Shown piece after piece: positions 39,009 through 51,000 of a stretch of DNA of 64,000 bases; positions within the stretch are counted from its first letter, which is position 1; each line of letters begins with the position of its first letter. The translations under genes and the position numbers were made by a program. Source of the stretch: Typha latifolia (taxonomy: Eukaryota > Streptophyta > Magnoliopsida > Poales > Typhaceae); NCBI GenBank assembly GCA_019914945.1, contig CM034102.1:14559501-14623500 (forward strand). Reading direction: 5' to 3'. The notes beneath the pieces were generated by a model. The model had not been told where the DNA came from. It saw only the letters and a program-made list of their open reading frames with translations, and did not search any database.

Positions 39009-40187
39009 CTAGTGGGTAGCCTTGGGTGGTTTGACTATTAGAGTCGCGCATTTTGCATGATGAGCACAATAGTCGCTAACGCTACCCAAGAAAGCCCTAC
39101 AAAAGCAACCACAAGATTAAATTGTTAGGAAGATTAGTATTAATGCTTAAGTGTGATTAATTTTGGCTACTAATTAAGCAAGCTAATTACCTCTTGATGG
39201 TGCCGAGACCACGATTGCCGATGATGAGGAGATCAACATGCATCTGCTCGGCAGTTTGGCATATCATGTCCTTTGGATCTCCATCTACAATTATTGATTC
39301 AGCTCTGATCTACTCAGAAAAAAAAAATGAAGAAGAAAAAGAAGTACAGATTAAGAGAGTTTAATCTCTACTTAATTAATCACTAACAATATGCTTGTGT
39401 GTTTGCATATTATGTCCAAAATAGTTGTTAATTATATTAGTGGTGGAGTAAATTGGCAACTTAATTACCCCCTTCTCTTGGCAAATATGGAGGGCTTTGT
39501 TGAGCACATTCCTTGAGTTCTCTTCCTGAGCTTTCTTCACGGATTCTATCACTGAAGACGTGGCATAAACCTCTGCATCCAAAGAAATGTAATCAAAAGC
39601 CTCCCAATATATATATGAGTTTGCCAAGAAAAACAAAAATAAAAAACTATTCGCCTTTGCGCTCGAGTTATTGTTGTTGCTATATATCCTCAGGAGAATC
39701 CCAGAAGGGTACGTTGCCATTTAATGCAAGATTTAATTATTTTTGAATGAAGTCATTTGGTTATAATAGATTTGTTACAATAATATAGCAACTATCGCAT
39801 AGGTTGACATGGTATCAGACCTTCAAACCTTCTGTCTTTAATTGATCTCTTAAAAGATATCTCAAGTTCGGATTTAGGAGTAGAGAGATTTAATAAAACT
39901 TAAAAGCTGTTAATAATAGACCAACTACTAATGGAGATGGAGATGGAGATGGAGATGGCTTAACCTGGTCCAACGGGATACATGTAGTGGTGCAACGGCT
40001 GCTGAGCATGGAGAAGGATAAGAGACCCGAGCTCCGCCGCCGCCGCCGCCGCCGTTGCCGTGCCGGCGATCGTAAGGAGATGATCGATAGCCCAAGATAA
40101 GGCGTATAAACTCCCTTGGCTGTCGTCCACGGCCACCAAAATCTTCATCATCTTCTTATCCTCACCACCCACTTTAGCCTCCTCCAT
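39009..40187 (-). CDS. Universal stress protein A-like protein
   Basis: Four exons: 40187-39965, 39572-39469, 39309-39191, 39096-39009; 177 aa. The USP fold begins MMKILVAVDDSQGSLYALSWAIDHLL with the ATP-contacting Asp. The C-terminal nucleotide motif GNRGLGTIKRAFLGSVS fits G-x2-G-x9-G-(S/T), so it is probably an ATP-binding USP. The end is ...CATLIVKPPKATH. USPs act as small dimeric stress-response proteins in the cytosol; the specific role is unknown. A run of Ala (TATAAAAAAELG) after strand 1 comes from a (CCG)n tract at 40034-40053 and lengthens the loop. The acceptor for exon 3 is the AG at 39311/39310, required to keep the frame. Intron 1 holds an (ATGGAG)n repeat. Confidence 0.92.
39931..39959. 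repeat. (ATGGAG)n repeat in USP intron 1
   Basis: Nearly five copies of the hexamer ATGGAG, directly downstream of the exon 1 donor of the stress protein (in transcript orientation, a CT-rich tract right after the splice site). Confidence 0.85.
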
Positions 40188-40701
40188 GATCGACTCTCAC
40201 TAGATCTCTAGTCCGTCCTATATAACGAGGAGAAATTTCTAGAGGGGTTAACATGGTAAAATAAATTCGAGGGGCGTTGCTACTTGCTAATAGTGAGTGT
40301 CAGAATAGTGGGCATGGATGTGGGTGCGTGGCCTCCATGCAAGAGAAAAGAGACAAGTCCTCTTGGATTGCCATGACTCTCCTGTTTGTCATCAAGTTAG
40401 AGCAGGTAGCTAGCCCAAGATTAATGGTGGCAGCTTTTATTTTCCAAGTTTTTTTTAACCCGACCCAATAATTCGACACGTATCCGACAATTTTGAACAT
40501 GCTAAAATTTAATATAATCAGAATGTAGATCATAAATAGTTATTGACTTGTCTAACTCAACTATTAAATGTACCGTATTTATATTTATTATCTCAATTTA
40601 TTTATGACACGATAATTTGAATAATATATTTATAACATAAAATAATTTTATTTATAATTTAAATTATTTATATAAACTAATTTATTTTTATATTTAACCA
40701 A

Positions 40702-40774
40702 GCGCCTGTAGCTCAGTGGATAGAGCGTCTGTTTCCTAAGCAGAAAGTCGTAGGTTCGACCCCTACCTGGCGCG
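40702..40774 (+). tRNA. tRNA-Arg (anticodon CCT)
   Basis: A 73-nt cloverleaf: acceptor GCGCCTG/CTGGCGC (one T-T mismatch at 6:67), D arm GCTC...GAGC, anticodon stem TCTGT/GCAGA with loop TTCCTAA giving CCT, T arm GTAGG TTCGACC CCTAC, discriminator G. Internal pol III A box TAGCTCAGTGG and B box GGTTCGACCCC are intact, and a T5 run ~13 nt downstream (TAATTTTTC) can terminate pol III. A CAA-containing upstream sequence (AACCAAG) also fits plant tRNA genes. Reads AGG codons. No intron. Confidence 0.96.
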
Positions 40775-42290
40775 TGTTCAATAATTTTTCTTTTTCTTTT
40801 CCATTAAGATATTTTCTCTACCCAACTCCTCTGCTTTGCCATTGTTTAGACTACTTCTTTAGTACCAGGCTAACAGCTTTTAATGCTTTTACCCTTCATT
40901 TTACTCCTCACTTCTTCTCTTAAAATAGTTTTCTTTTTCTTTTTTTCTGGAGAAATCTTTTCTTTCAATAGTTATCAGGAAGATCTTTATCTATAACTCT
41001 TGAGCATTTTATTCTATTTAAAAAGAGTTTGAGACCCTCCTTTTGGTTAATATCTGGTGGAGTATAAAGATGGGCAACGAACTGGTTTCAAGTTCCACTC
41101 CCAGCAGTTGACCTTTATATATGATTTCAAATTGGTTTGGTTTGAGATTAGTTGTAGTATATTAATTTGGTCATACTTACACGGCACTAATTAAATATCT
41201 AAGCAAAGCATCTCTAACTAGTAGTACACGATAGAGACCAAGTAGGTAATCCTAATTTCAAGCTACTTATTTATCTTTTTAAAAACCGTACAACACCCCC
41301 CCATCCAGGAACCATCCAATCTTCTAGAATCTAGATGACCAATTAACTGGAGAAGGTATGCCACGTAGAATTCAATTCCTGATAGATGCTAGATAATGAC
41401 CAATAAATAGAGTTCAATTTATTTTAAACTATTAAAAATTTCTCAAATCTTTCTTATTCAGTGACTCACACATCACTGAATTTATGATCTTAGTACTTCT
41501 TTTTGAGGAATTAAAGAAGGGGCATTTTTATTTTCTAACTTTTTCGTTAACGACGATATAGAATAACGTCGGAGATTTCTAATAGTCTAGAAGGTATGTG
41601 TTGACTAAAATTTGATTTACGAAACTTATGTGAAAATAGACGATAGTTCAATGCATCTAAGAATATCATCTAAAGGGTAATTTGATTTGATCAGTGAGCT
41701 AGGGTTTTTAATAGAATTTTAATAATTAAAGAGGTTAGATAATAAAATTTTAAAAGATGGAGTGTTGACGAGGAAATAATAACAAAAATAATCTTATCAA
41801 CTAGTTAATAATCTAGGGGCTGTGATTGCTTGTGCACTACTCCAATAAATCTATTCCACGCATTAAATTCACAAAAATTAAAGAAGATGAATAATCAATC
41901 AAAGCACTGACAGTGATATCAAGCCTACTGATGAATAAAATTGACCAGAGATAAGGAATTGACATACCATCAAAGATTAGAAGATTGATAGATAAACAGA
42001 CATCGGAATATCTCCGAGTTATCGGAGGGATCTTATTCACTTTGCTCTCTCTCTCTCTCTCTCTACCAAAATTTCCCCCCACCTACCGAGATTCAGATCT
42101 CCTGTGGCTGCGGTCACGTGCGAACAAAAAGAGGCATAGAGTTGATATGGGTCGCATCACGCTGACGTGTCATAGAGCAGTCCAGCTCAGCGTTCGCTCC
42201 TAAGTCATAACCCAGTCGAGTCTTCTGATAGCAGACGATTCTAGAATTTCCACGTTTTACGAGTCTTATTTTACCAGAAAAAACAGTCCC

Positions 42291-42327
42291 CATCTCTCAT
42301 CTCTCATCTCTCATCTCTCATCTCTCT
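42291..42327. repeat. CATCTCT heptamer array
   Basis: Five tandem copies of CATCTCT ending in TCT, ~330 bp upstream of the TATA box of the gene at 42800. Confidence 0.85.
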
Positions 42328-42513
42328 AACCAAATATCTTGAGATTTAATGTGTTAAATATTACATAAATATAATTTCTTTATACACTTTTGCAGCATAA
42401 TACATTTGTACTCCTAAAATAAAAAAGGAAAAATAAAAAATATATACAATCTACCCCCTTTATATCGTATTTATAAATATTTTGGATAACAGAAGCATTA
42501 TTTAATATATTAT

Positions 42514-42540
42514 TCTCTTTCTCTTTCTCTTTCTCTTTCT
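42514..42540. repeat. (CTCTTT)n pyrimidine repeat
   Basis: About 4.5 copies of the hexamer CTCTTT, about 120 bp upstream of the TATA box at 42660. Pyrimidine patches of this kind are common in plant core promoters. Confidence 0.8.
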
Positions 42541-42629
42541 TCCTTTTCTTTTCCATTCCGTGTGTCGATACGGCAGTGTTAATATATAGACGTCTCCTCG
42601 TTTTCGCGTTTCTTATTCCGCCTTGGAAA

Positions 42630-42659
<30 letters not shown>

Positions 42660-42660
<1 letters not shown>

Positions 42661-42667
42661 ATAAATA
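42660..42667 (+). promoter_or_regulatory. TATA box for the 139-aa protein gene
   Basis: TATAAATA directly follows a (CT)n(GT)n tract (42631-42660). Transcription would start near 42690-42700, giving a leader of about 105 nt before the ATG at 42800. Confidence 0.65.
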
Positions 42668-42799
42668 CCAGTTGCTTATTCTCTTCCCCTCTTCTATTTC
42701 GAGCTTCTAAAGTATTCACAAATAATCCCTCCTTCCCAACTCCAGGAAGAGAAGGAGATGGAGACCTACCTCTTCTTCTAGCCGTCGGATTCGGACCGG

Positions 42800-43219
42800 A
42801 TGGCTGAGAGGGGCGCGACGGCGCGGAACCCTAGATCGGGATTCGAGCCCCGCTGCCCGCCGTGGCGGAGGAAGGCGCGCTTCGCGGAGATGGCGGGCGA
42901 GAAGGCGGCGGAGTGCGCCGCCATATTCTGCTGTTGCCCCTGCGGCCTTCTCAACCTCCTCGTCTCCGCCGTCGTCAGGCTCCCGGCGGCCCTCGTCCGC
43001 CACTCGATTCGCCGGAGGAGGAGGAGGAGGAAGACGGCACCGGTCCTTCTCCGGCCCAAGGCTGTCGTTGGCTTTTCCGACGACGACGAAGTCTTCAGAA
43101 TCCAATTCCACGCGTGGCCGGCTAGGCCGCCGTCGGCGGAAGAATCGGAGTTGGACAAGGAGATGATGGCCAGGTTCAGCAGCGCCGGGTTTTGGCGGAG
43201 CCTTTCCCAGAGAGAGTGA
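42800..43219 (+). CDS. Small plant protein with Cys cluster (unknown function)
   Basis: Single exon, 139 aa, from ATG (MAERGATARNPRSG) to TGA. Unlike its surroundings it is very GC-rich, a pattern common in monocot single-exon genes. Residues ~33-65 combine a cysteine knot-like patch (FCCCPC) with a hydrophobic stretch (GLLNLLVSAVVRLPAALV) and then seven arginines. This resembles a family of short uncharacterised plant proteins with a CCCPCG-type motif. The hydrophobic segment could be a membrane anchor with S-acylated cysteines, but that is inference. The C-terminal part (EVFRIQFHAWP, RFSSAGFWRSLSQRE) has no known domain. TATA box and leader are well placed, and the opposite-strand frame is a shadow. 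Confidence 0.75.
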   Translation: MAERGATARNPRSGFEPRCPPWRRKARFAEMAGEKAAECAAIFCCCPCGLLNLLVSAVVRLPAALVRHSIRRRRRRRKTAPVLLRPKAVVGFSDDDEVFRIQFHAWPARPPSAEESELDKEMMARFSSAGFWRSLSQRE

Positions 43220-43491
43220 GTACTTGTAATCCTAAATTGCATTTACTTGTCCACATTACACCCCTTATTAACGGCTATAAACTTACAATTTGCCCCTTGA
43301 ACTATCTTAAAATCTAGCAATCAGAAGATTGTTAGTGCTGTATAGTTCAGAAGAGACAAATCTGTGGTAATTACGGGGTAAAGTGGAAAAGTGGGAGCCT
43401 TTTTTGACTGCTCCGACTCCATTATGTTGTGAATTGAATGTGGTTTCTTCGTCTGATCTTTGTTGGTGTTATTATTTGCAATTGTGTAAAT

Positions 43492-43530
<39 letters not shown>

Positions 43531-45050
43531 CTAGCTACAAAAAAGAAGTGCATTTTGGATAGGGACGTGTACTGGGCATTCGGCACTGCTGTGAGAATGG
43601 CTTGCTTGTTCTTCAAGTGTGGCAAGCTTGTGGGGGCCTCCAAGTCTGTTTGTAATTTACTGGTGTTTGGCTTCATTGTTGTTTCCTGACAGAAATGCTA
43701 GCCCTACTGTCCTTTCTGGAGATCTCATTGCTCTTTAACCTGTTTTGCGCTTGGATTTTTTTTTTTCAAAAAAAAAAAATGAACAACTTTAGTACTTGGT
43801 GGATGTCCAGGAGTAGATTTGCATGTCAAGTTGGTACTTAAGGACAAGAACTCAAACTTTTTCTACTTTAATAAACAAAGAAGCAGGAATTAGAAATGAG
43901 AATTAAAGGGAAAACAACAGAGAAACTAATATACTCACAGATATGTAGGCATTGATGGTTTGCTTCAAAGATTAGGCCTGGCAATGACATGCCAATGAAA
44001 TAAACTCCCTCTGAAGAAGCTTCTAGAAAAGGAGGCTTTGTCTGATAGTGATGATAGGTAGCATTCAAATTTGCTTTTGCAAGAGGTAAGAGATCAATCT
44101 TCTTATTTTATTTTTTCCAAAATATCTGCCGAACAGAATCAAACTGAGAAAGAAGAAAAAGTTTTGGAGTGCTACCAAGAGCTGCCAAACAGTTTGGCAG
44201 TTTGATTTATAGAGTAAATAGGCAGAGAGTATCCAAAAGGTAAAACAAATCCAAGGTGGCTGGAGAGTGGAGGGAAATGGGAAAAGTAAAAAGTTAAAAA
44301 GGCAGGGTGGATTAATGGAGAATTGGAGTTAAGTATTTATCAGTCCTGGCCCTCGCCACTCTGTACTTTCGAGTACGGTAGGGAAAACAGCTAGCTGCTT
44401 GTTGGTGCCACCTTCCCAATAACTGGGGGACCATCTGCTATAAATTTGAATGAGTTTTGATAGATCATTCACTGTGATGTCTCTGAGTAAAGCTTAGAAC
44501 GCACCTGGAATTAGCTGCTCGTCAGCTCTTAACCAATCCAACAAAAGACAAAAAAAAAAAAAGAAGAAGAAAAAAAAGCAGACCTACTGAGAGCCACGAG
44601 CTGCTTACTAACTTGGATGCCATGGCAGCATCATGACAGTAGTAGTTGAGAGGTAGCAAGGGGAATCACCAAAATCTAGAAAATTATAGCATATAGAATA
44701 TAAACAGACAGCTGTTTCACCACATTGAGTTCGAATCCATGTTAGAATCTGTACAACTAGTAATTTGGCTCAAGTCACCATGCATTTACCTGGCGATCCT
44801 CAAAATTTGAATAGAAATTCTCCTCTGTATATAGAAAATGCGGGATGCATAACCACATGACAAATTTATGGATGAAAAGAATCTTTCACTGGTCAGGGTT
44901 GAGCTGTTTACATAAAACAATGCAAGCATAACAAGGGAAAAGAACTAGACAAATTGTCAGCCAAATGATTCTCACAAGAACTATACACAAAAAACCTGTG
45001 AGTTTGGCTGTTGATACATAAGATATGTCTATTACGTTTCATCTCCGCAG
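43220..45050. other. Intergenic region before RFC1 3' end
   Basis: About 1.8 kb holding the 3' UTR of the 139-aa gene, a (TA)n microsatellite (43496-43527), A-rich tracts and a short palindrome (44182-44200). No further gene, RNA or bounded transposon is visible. Confidence 0.5.
43496..43527. repeat. (TA)n microsatellite
   Basis: Sixteen uninterrupted TA units about 280 bp downstream of the stop codon of the 139-aa gene, possibly within its 3' UTR. Confidence 0.9.
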
Positions 45051-48000
45051 TTACCTTTTTCTCTTTCCACCTCCTGAACTTCGACTCACCTTCTCAGCAG
45101 ATTCAGAGCCTCTCGATTTGCTTGCGGGGGTCTTCTTCGCTTTCGAGCTCCCATTGCTTTTTAAATCAAGCTGCACTTGAATTCCTGGTGCAGATGAATG
45201 CTTATCAACTATATGGAGTAGGCCAAACAAATGATACATAAACTTTGAATTTATATGATTTCCGGGAAGAACTAAAGAAAATAAGAGTATGTAAAACTCA
45301 ACCTTTGGATTTATCACTTTGAAGATCAAGCTGTGGCATTGATTCCCCAGCAGTTATGGTTCCATCTGAAAATAGTCAAACAAAGATGAGATCTGGCTTG
45401 TAGCTTATAAACACATACCATGCACACTGCCAGGATGGCAGAATATATGGCTACGTAAACAATGTTCAGGTGTAAGAACATCAATAGCCGAATTAAATCA
45501 CAAGAATTTTGTGAAATGCAGGAAAAAGAACTATAAGGGACTCGTAATGACTTATTCTTGTTCACCATCTAAGAGTCTCATAACGTCTAGTAATAGATGG
45601 GCAGCAAAAGAAAAGGAATTACCATTATCTTCAGCATCTGACAAATTTTCTTCTTCACTTTCCACCAATGCCTCTCCATTTTCCCTTGGTAAATCATTCT
45701 CCACTGGCTCTAATATTGCTGCTATCCGTTTTTTTGGAGCCTTCTTAATGCCCGGAAGAGTGATCAAGTCTGCCGCCCGGATAACACGAGAGCTACTGCC
45801 TTGCTTATATGCCTTGGTCAATGCAGCTTTAACAGCAGGTTGGATACCATCCAGTGGATTTGGGTGCCCCTAAAAAATAGCATTACTTTATTCCAAGAAA
45901 CAAAAGTCACAAAATAAATATGAAAAGAAAGGGTGCATATATCCATTCCACAGGATGACCTAGTTTTATCAAAACAAATAGAAGACCAAAGAGAAATATG
46001 GAAGATAGATATTTCTCTACATACAAGAACTAGTCATTGTTTATGTCTACTAATAGTTATTTTTAGAATGATAATACGCTTAGGTTCCAATAAGTCAATA
46101 TGTGGTTCTTATGCAGGTTAAGCATATGCTGGCGGCACGAAACAGCAAACACATATGCAGTGCCATTCCGTAGAAATTGAGACCCTGGTAGAACCTCAAG
46201 GAATATATAGAATCTAACATCAGGTTTAGAATTTTTCACCATATTTCAATAGAATCTCTTATCCTTAACTCAGAGCCTTTGATGAACAGTCCAAAAAGAA
46301 ACCAATTAAACCTTATCAATTTCATAGTCAATCAGTAGGTAAAAGATCTTTATTTTGTACCTGAAGTCTGTTCAAGGGAAAAAAGAATAATCCTAAGTTG
46401 CAACAGTCCTATATTGCAATAGCATCACCCTAGATGGAATTCAATTGCTTTCATTTTGAAATAATTCTTCTGTTTGGAAAATAATGGAATTGAAATGATA
46501 TCTGTCTACTCATGTTGTTTGGGACGAGGTAGGAATCTATTTCATTATATTCTTTTTTCCTATTTAACCCATGGTTTTCAATAAGAATGTAATCAAATAA
46601 GGGTTGTCTTGAGATTTGGAAAACTTAAAGGGCAAATGAATTCCATCCAAATGTGACCTCAGATCATCGGATTTCACTACATCTATACTAAATCCATCCA
46701 AATCCACTGAAATCAATTGAAATATCATTATTTAATGGTTCCAAACAACGAATTTGAAAAACTGTAATTCCAAATCAATTGAACTCCACCAATTTGGGAA
46801 TTCCAAACAGGGTGTAAAGAGTAGATAGTTGGTGTGTGTTATTCCTTTACTAGTTGCAATTCCTTCTTTGGTGGATTCTGTTAATTGGTTCTACATGCAT
46901 TTGTAAATCCAAATCAACATAACCTGGTTTGCTCATTCTGTCCCAGCTCAGCCTTTTACTACTTAGGAGAAGGCCTTAATCCAATGAACCGGATCAGAGA
47001 ACCTTCTGATTATCAGGAAGAATTGTTGACATGAAGAAAAGGACTGATACTTCAATCCTCTAGGTGTATCTATAGTGGATTTACACTGAATACTTCATGG
47101 ATACAAATCTGATAATTCCTGTACATTCTATTTTAAAAATACAATTAAAGGCATGGAAATTAATCAATTATTCAAGTACTTCTAGGATATTTCTTGAATA
47201 ATATCATGAGTCCAAAGACAACTCAATAATTTCCCATGGTCAGGAAGGTTCTACTTGTAGTAAATATTAACTCTAAAAATTTTAAGCTAGGAGGCCCACA
47301 TTAGGATTTCAGATCACAACAAGCTCATCTTACATACTTTTATGCATACATGTGAACGTTAAAGTCAGCATAAGGAAAGAGTATACTCCAAAAGAGATGG
47401 TCAAACCTGGAACTTAGATAGCTCAACAATTGTGTCAAAGTCCTCTTGACTTAAAGAATAAGCATCCATAAACTCCACAACTTTCGCCACGGCAGCATCC
47501 TGTTTTTTAATTTTTTTTAAACATGGGAAAGGAAACTTAATGAATACTCATTTATGACATTAAACACCTTATCAGTTGGATCAAACAATGGCACATGCAG
47601 ACTTGTGTCATATTCAGCCTATGTTTGTATGAGATGGTATGCAGTGGCATGCGATGCAACCCTAGATCACATATGGTGGGTTGAGACCATGGGATACAAT
47701 GTTGCATCCAATGTTTTGAAAGGCGGCCACGGGTGGTGGGCGATCACCCCACCGCCTAGCGCCTAGGCAAAAGGCAGGCTAGCATTTTTAATATAAAAAT
47801 AATAATAAAAAAATAAAATTATATAATACATAATATATATAAAATTAAGTAAAATAATTAACAATCAGAAGAATAATAGATTAGCAATCATTAATCAACA
47901 TTCAACATATTAAGTGATTATTGATTAACAAATTAACAAACTAAGTGATTAACAGATTAAAACAATTCAATAGATTAGCAGATAATTACTGATTTACTTC

Positions 48001-51000
48001 AATTAAGAACTAATAGTCAATAGATTAACTGATTAAGAGTTTAAGACATAACTGAAATTTGAAAATAAAAAACCCTTCGGATTGTGTGAGAGATTGAGAG
48101 AGAGATTGCGAGAGAGGGAGTGAGAGAGCGAGAGGGAGAGTGAGAGAGTGAGATTGTGAGATAAAGAGAGAGGTAAAGAGGACAGTGATCATACCTCTGC
48201 CGCTGATCACCGTCTGTTTCGTTGCTGTCGCCGCAAGCTGCCTCATTGCTCACTGCCGCCGGTTGTGGAAGGGAGATCCGAAGAGGACGATCGAAAAGGG
48301 GTAAGATATTTAAGCTTTATTGTTAGCGAGAGAGAGGAGAGTTTTTATATATAATGGGCTAGTTGTTTTAAGTGGATAATTCAACCCGTTTCTATCATCC
48401 TAACCGATAAGTCGATTAGGCGGGCCAAACCACTAGCCCGCCTTATTGGGCCACGTGGGCCGCCTAGCGCCTTTTAGTGCTCTAGCGGTCTGCCAAGGCG
48501 GTAGACCGCCTTGCGCGAGTGCCAGGTGGATTGGCGGGGTGGCTGGTGCGCCGCCCCACCATGGCGACCGCCTTTTCCGCTTTTCAATACCTTGGTTGCA
48601 TCATTATGCCATGCCAGTGATATACTACACACAGCAGAAGCAATCATCCTTGCTAAGTTTTGAGTAGTAGTAATACCTTAGACATACTCCGCAGAGGGTC
48701 AGTTAATTGCCTCAATAGAAGAGTGAAGTAATCCACCCGCAACATCTCCCTACATAATCAACTTTAATAAGGCTAGGAACCACATATACAATTATGATGA
48801 TGAAAAAGAAAAAACATCTGGGTCTGATCTACAAAGTAAGTCCCAAATAAAATAGCAAAAAAATTTTTTTCCTTAAAATAAGGCCTAGTGAGAAAATCTA
48901 AAAATTCCACCTGTCCATTTTAGCTTCGGAGGAAGCAAGAATATGGGCATGAACATCCTCCAAAAGCCTCAAATTTTTTCCCGCTGTTGAGTTCTTTCCC
49001 AACCATCCACCAAATCTATTGAAGTTACGCTCTCCCTGCACAATCAAGAGTCTTTGAGTTCTAACAGATCCATGCCAACTTGTTAAATATATTATGCAAG
49101 AATTGTGAGCTCAGACGAATTGATATGACTATCATTTCAAAAAAATGCATAAACATAAGAAAAATGAAAAAAAATGTCAGGAACATTTTTGAGTAAACAG
49201 AACCTGCATATAGAATCTATGTTTCAATAAGCGGTCAAAGACATAATTCTTGAACTTTCAACAATATATAATGTGAAGCTCCTTTTAGGCCTCGTAAACC
49301 AAAATAGAGTCAGCAACGGGTTACAATTGTGGGTGAAAATGGATCCGTATGGATTGGACTCTCAACTCACATCCAAATATGGATTCGGATTAAGATATTG
49401 GACGAATAACAAAATTTAAAACTATATCATAACTAAATGGATATAGATAATTTTCGGATAGCAAAATTTAAAACTATATCGTAATTAAACAAATATAGAT
49501 AATAAATAGATATGGATCGAATCTTAAATGGAAACGGATCGAATTTTAAACGAATTATAATCTTTCTTTTAGACAATCAATAAAAAATACTGAGTTCAAA
49601 AAAACTAATTTCTTGCATGTTAAATGCATACAAAATTAGCAAAATCAATCTCTATAAACAATATAGAACACACCATTAATAACAATATAAATATTCACTA
49701 TTTAAATAAGCAAACTAAAAATTAGAAATTATTTAAAATATATGCGAGTAATTGAATACACGATATCCCCATATGTATCTAGAAAATTATACCCGACCTG
49801 TATTCGTATCCGAATTTTTTTAAAAACCTACCTGTATCTAAATCTGAATCTGGATTCTTTTAAAAAATTCTACCCATACCTAAATACATATCCAGGTCGG
49901 GTAAGAATTTTTTTTTCCCTAATTCAATTCGAATAGTTGGTGGTTTGGAGTTAACCCGACCCGTTTTCTCCCCTAGTTGCAACTATTAGTTCAGAAGACC
50001 ATCAGTACAAAACAGACATACTTTTCTAGTTGCCAATCTCTAAGCCCAACCAATCAGACAAAACAAGGCTAGCTATTGAAACTTATAATAAACGAAAGAA
50101 AAATCATATGATAAACTGACAACTAGCTGATGTAATGGTGCGCCAGGTTGGCAGACTAATATTTTCAACTTGAGAGTTGAGACAACAGTCTGCAGTCTGT
50201 ACCTTATCATCATAGACAACATCAGCACTTCAGATGTTAACCATCTGATAAACTCATAAAAATGCAACTAGGAGCACAACTAAAATTAGTATGCAAATGG
50301 ACAAATATATTACATATACATAGAAATTCTTCTGTTTGTGAACTGGAAGAGTGACATACCACATCATATAAACATGCCTAGTTTTATCTGGTGCTTTAAA
50401 TAGATTGTTAAAATTCTGTTAATCGCATATAATGTAAGATTTACATGCAATAAACAGTTGTGATCATGTCTCCATTCAACAATTATGGGATGCTAAAGAT
50501 TTTGATCAACACCACTAGATCACATGTTAGGCAGAATCATGCCGACATTAAAATACAGTATAATGACCAGGAAACAAGGGAAGAAGTGTACATGGGCTAC
50601 ATCATGCTAGCATATGACTAGAATTTGAATGCAATATTGGAGAAGTAACAAGGTGATTCTAATTCAAAAGGACGAAACGATAACAACAGAAATCACAGGA
50701 GAACCCTTGCTAAATTACAGGGTATCAACAGTTTTCGGCAACCAAAAAGATGCATGGAATGAATCTAAAACTAGAGAAATACCGGCTCAAGAGTCTCCCT
50801 GTGCCCATGCATCAAAGCAGCCCTGATAAAAGACGAATATATAATTGAGATTGTCAAGAAACATGAGATTATACCTCAATAAGATGATAAAAGAAAGCAC
50901 CGCTTATGTTAGTGGATTCACATACGGTATTATAGATGATGCAAATGATGAAGCTTGAGATAGCTGCCACTGTCGATATCGTCTGATTTGTACATTAACG

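Larger units (their letters stand above)
40188..42659. other. Intergenic region around the tRNA
   Basis: Apart from the tRNA this 2.5 kb has no gene I can support. It holds the USP promoter (first ~300 bp), AT-rich DNA near 40560-40690, and pyrimidine repeats: (CT)n at 42045-42064, a CATCTCT heptamer array at 42291-42327 and (CTCTTT)n at 42514-42540. The stretch ~40455-40500 (ACCCGACCC...) looks like transposon debris without ends. Confidence 0.5.

Noticed and set aside
42716..43242. 131- and 154-aa minus-strand ORFs opposite the 139-aa gene
   Set aside because: Antisense shadows of a GC-rich gene; the plus-strand frame has a TATA box, a clean ATG and the recognised Cys motif.
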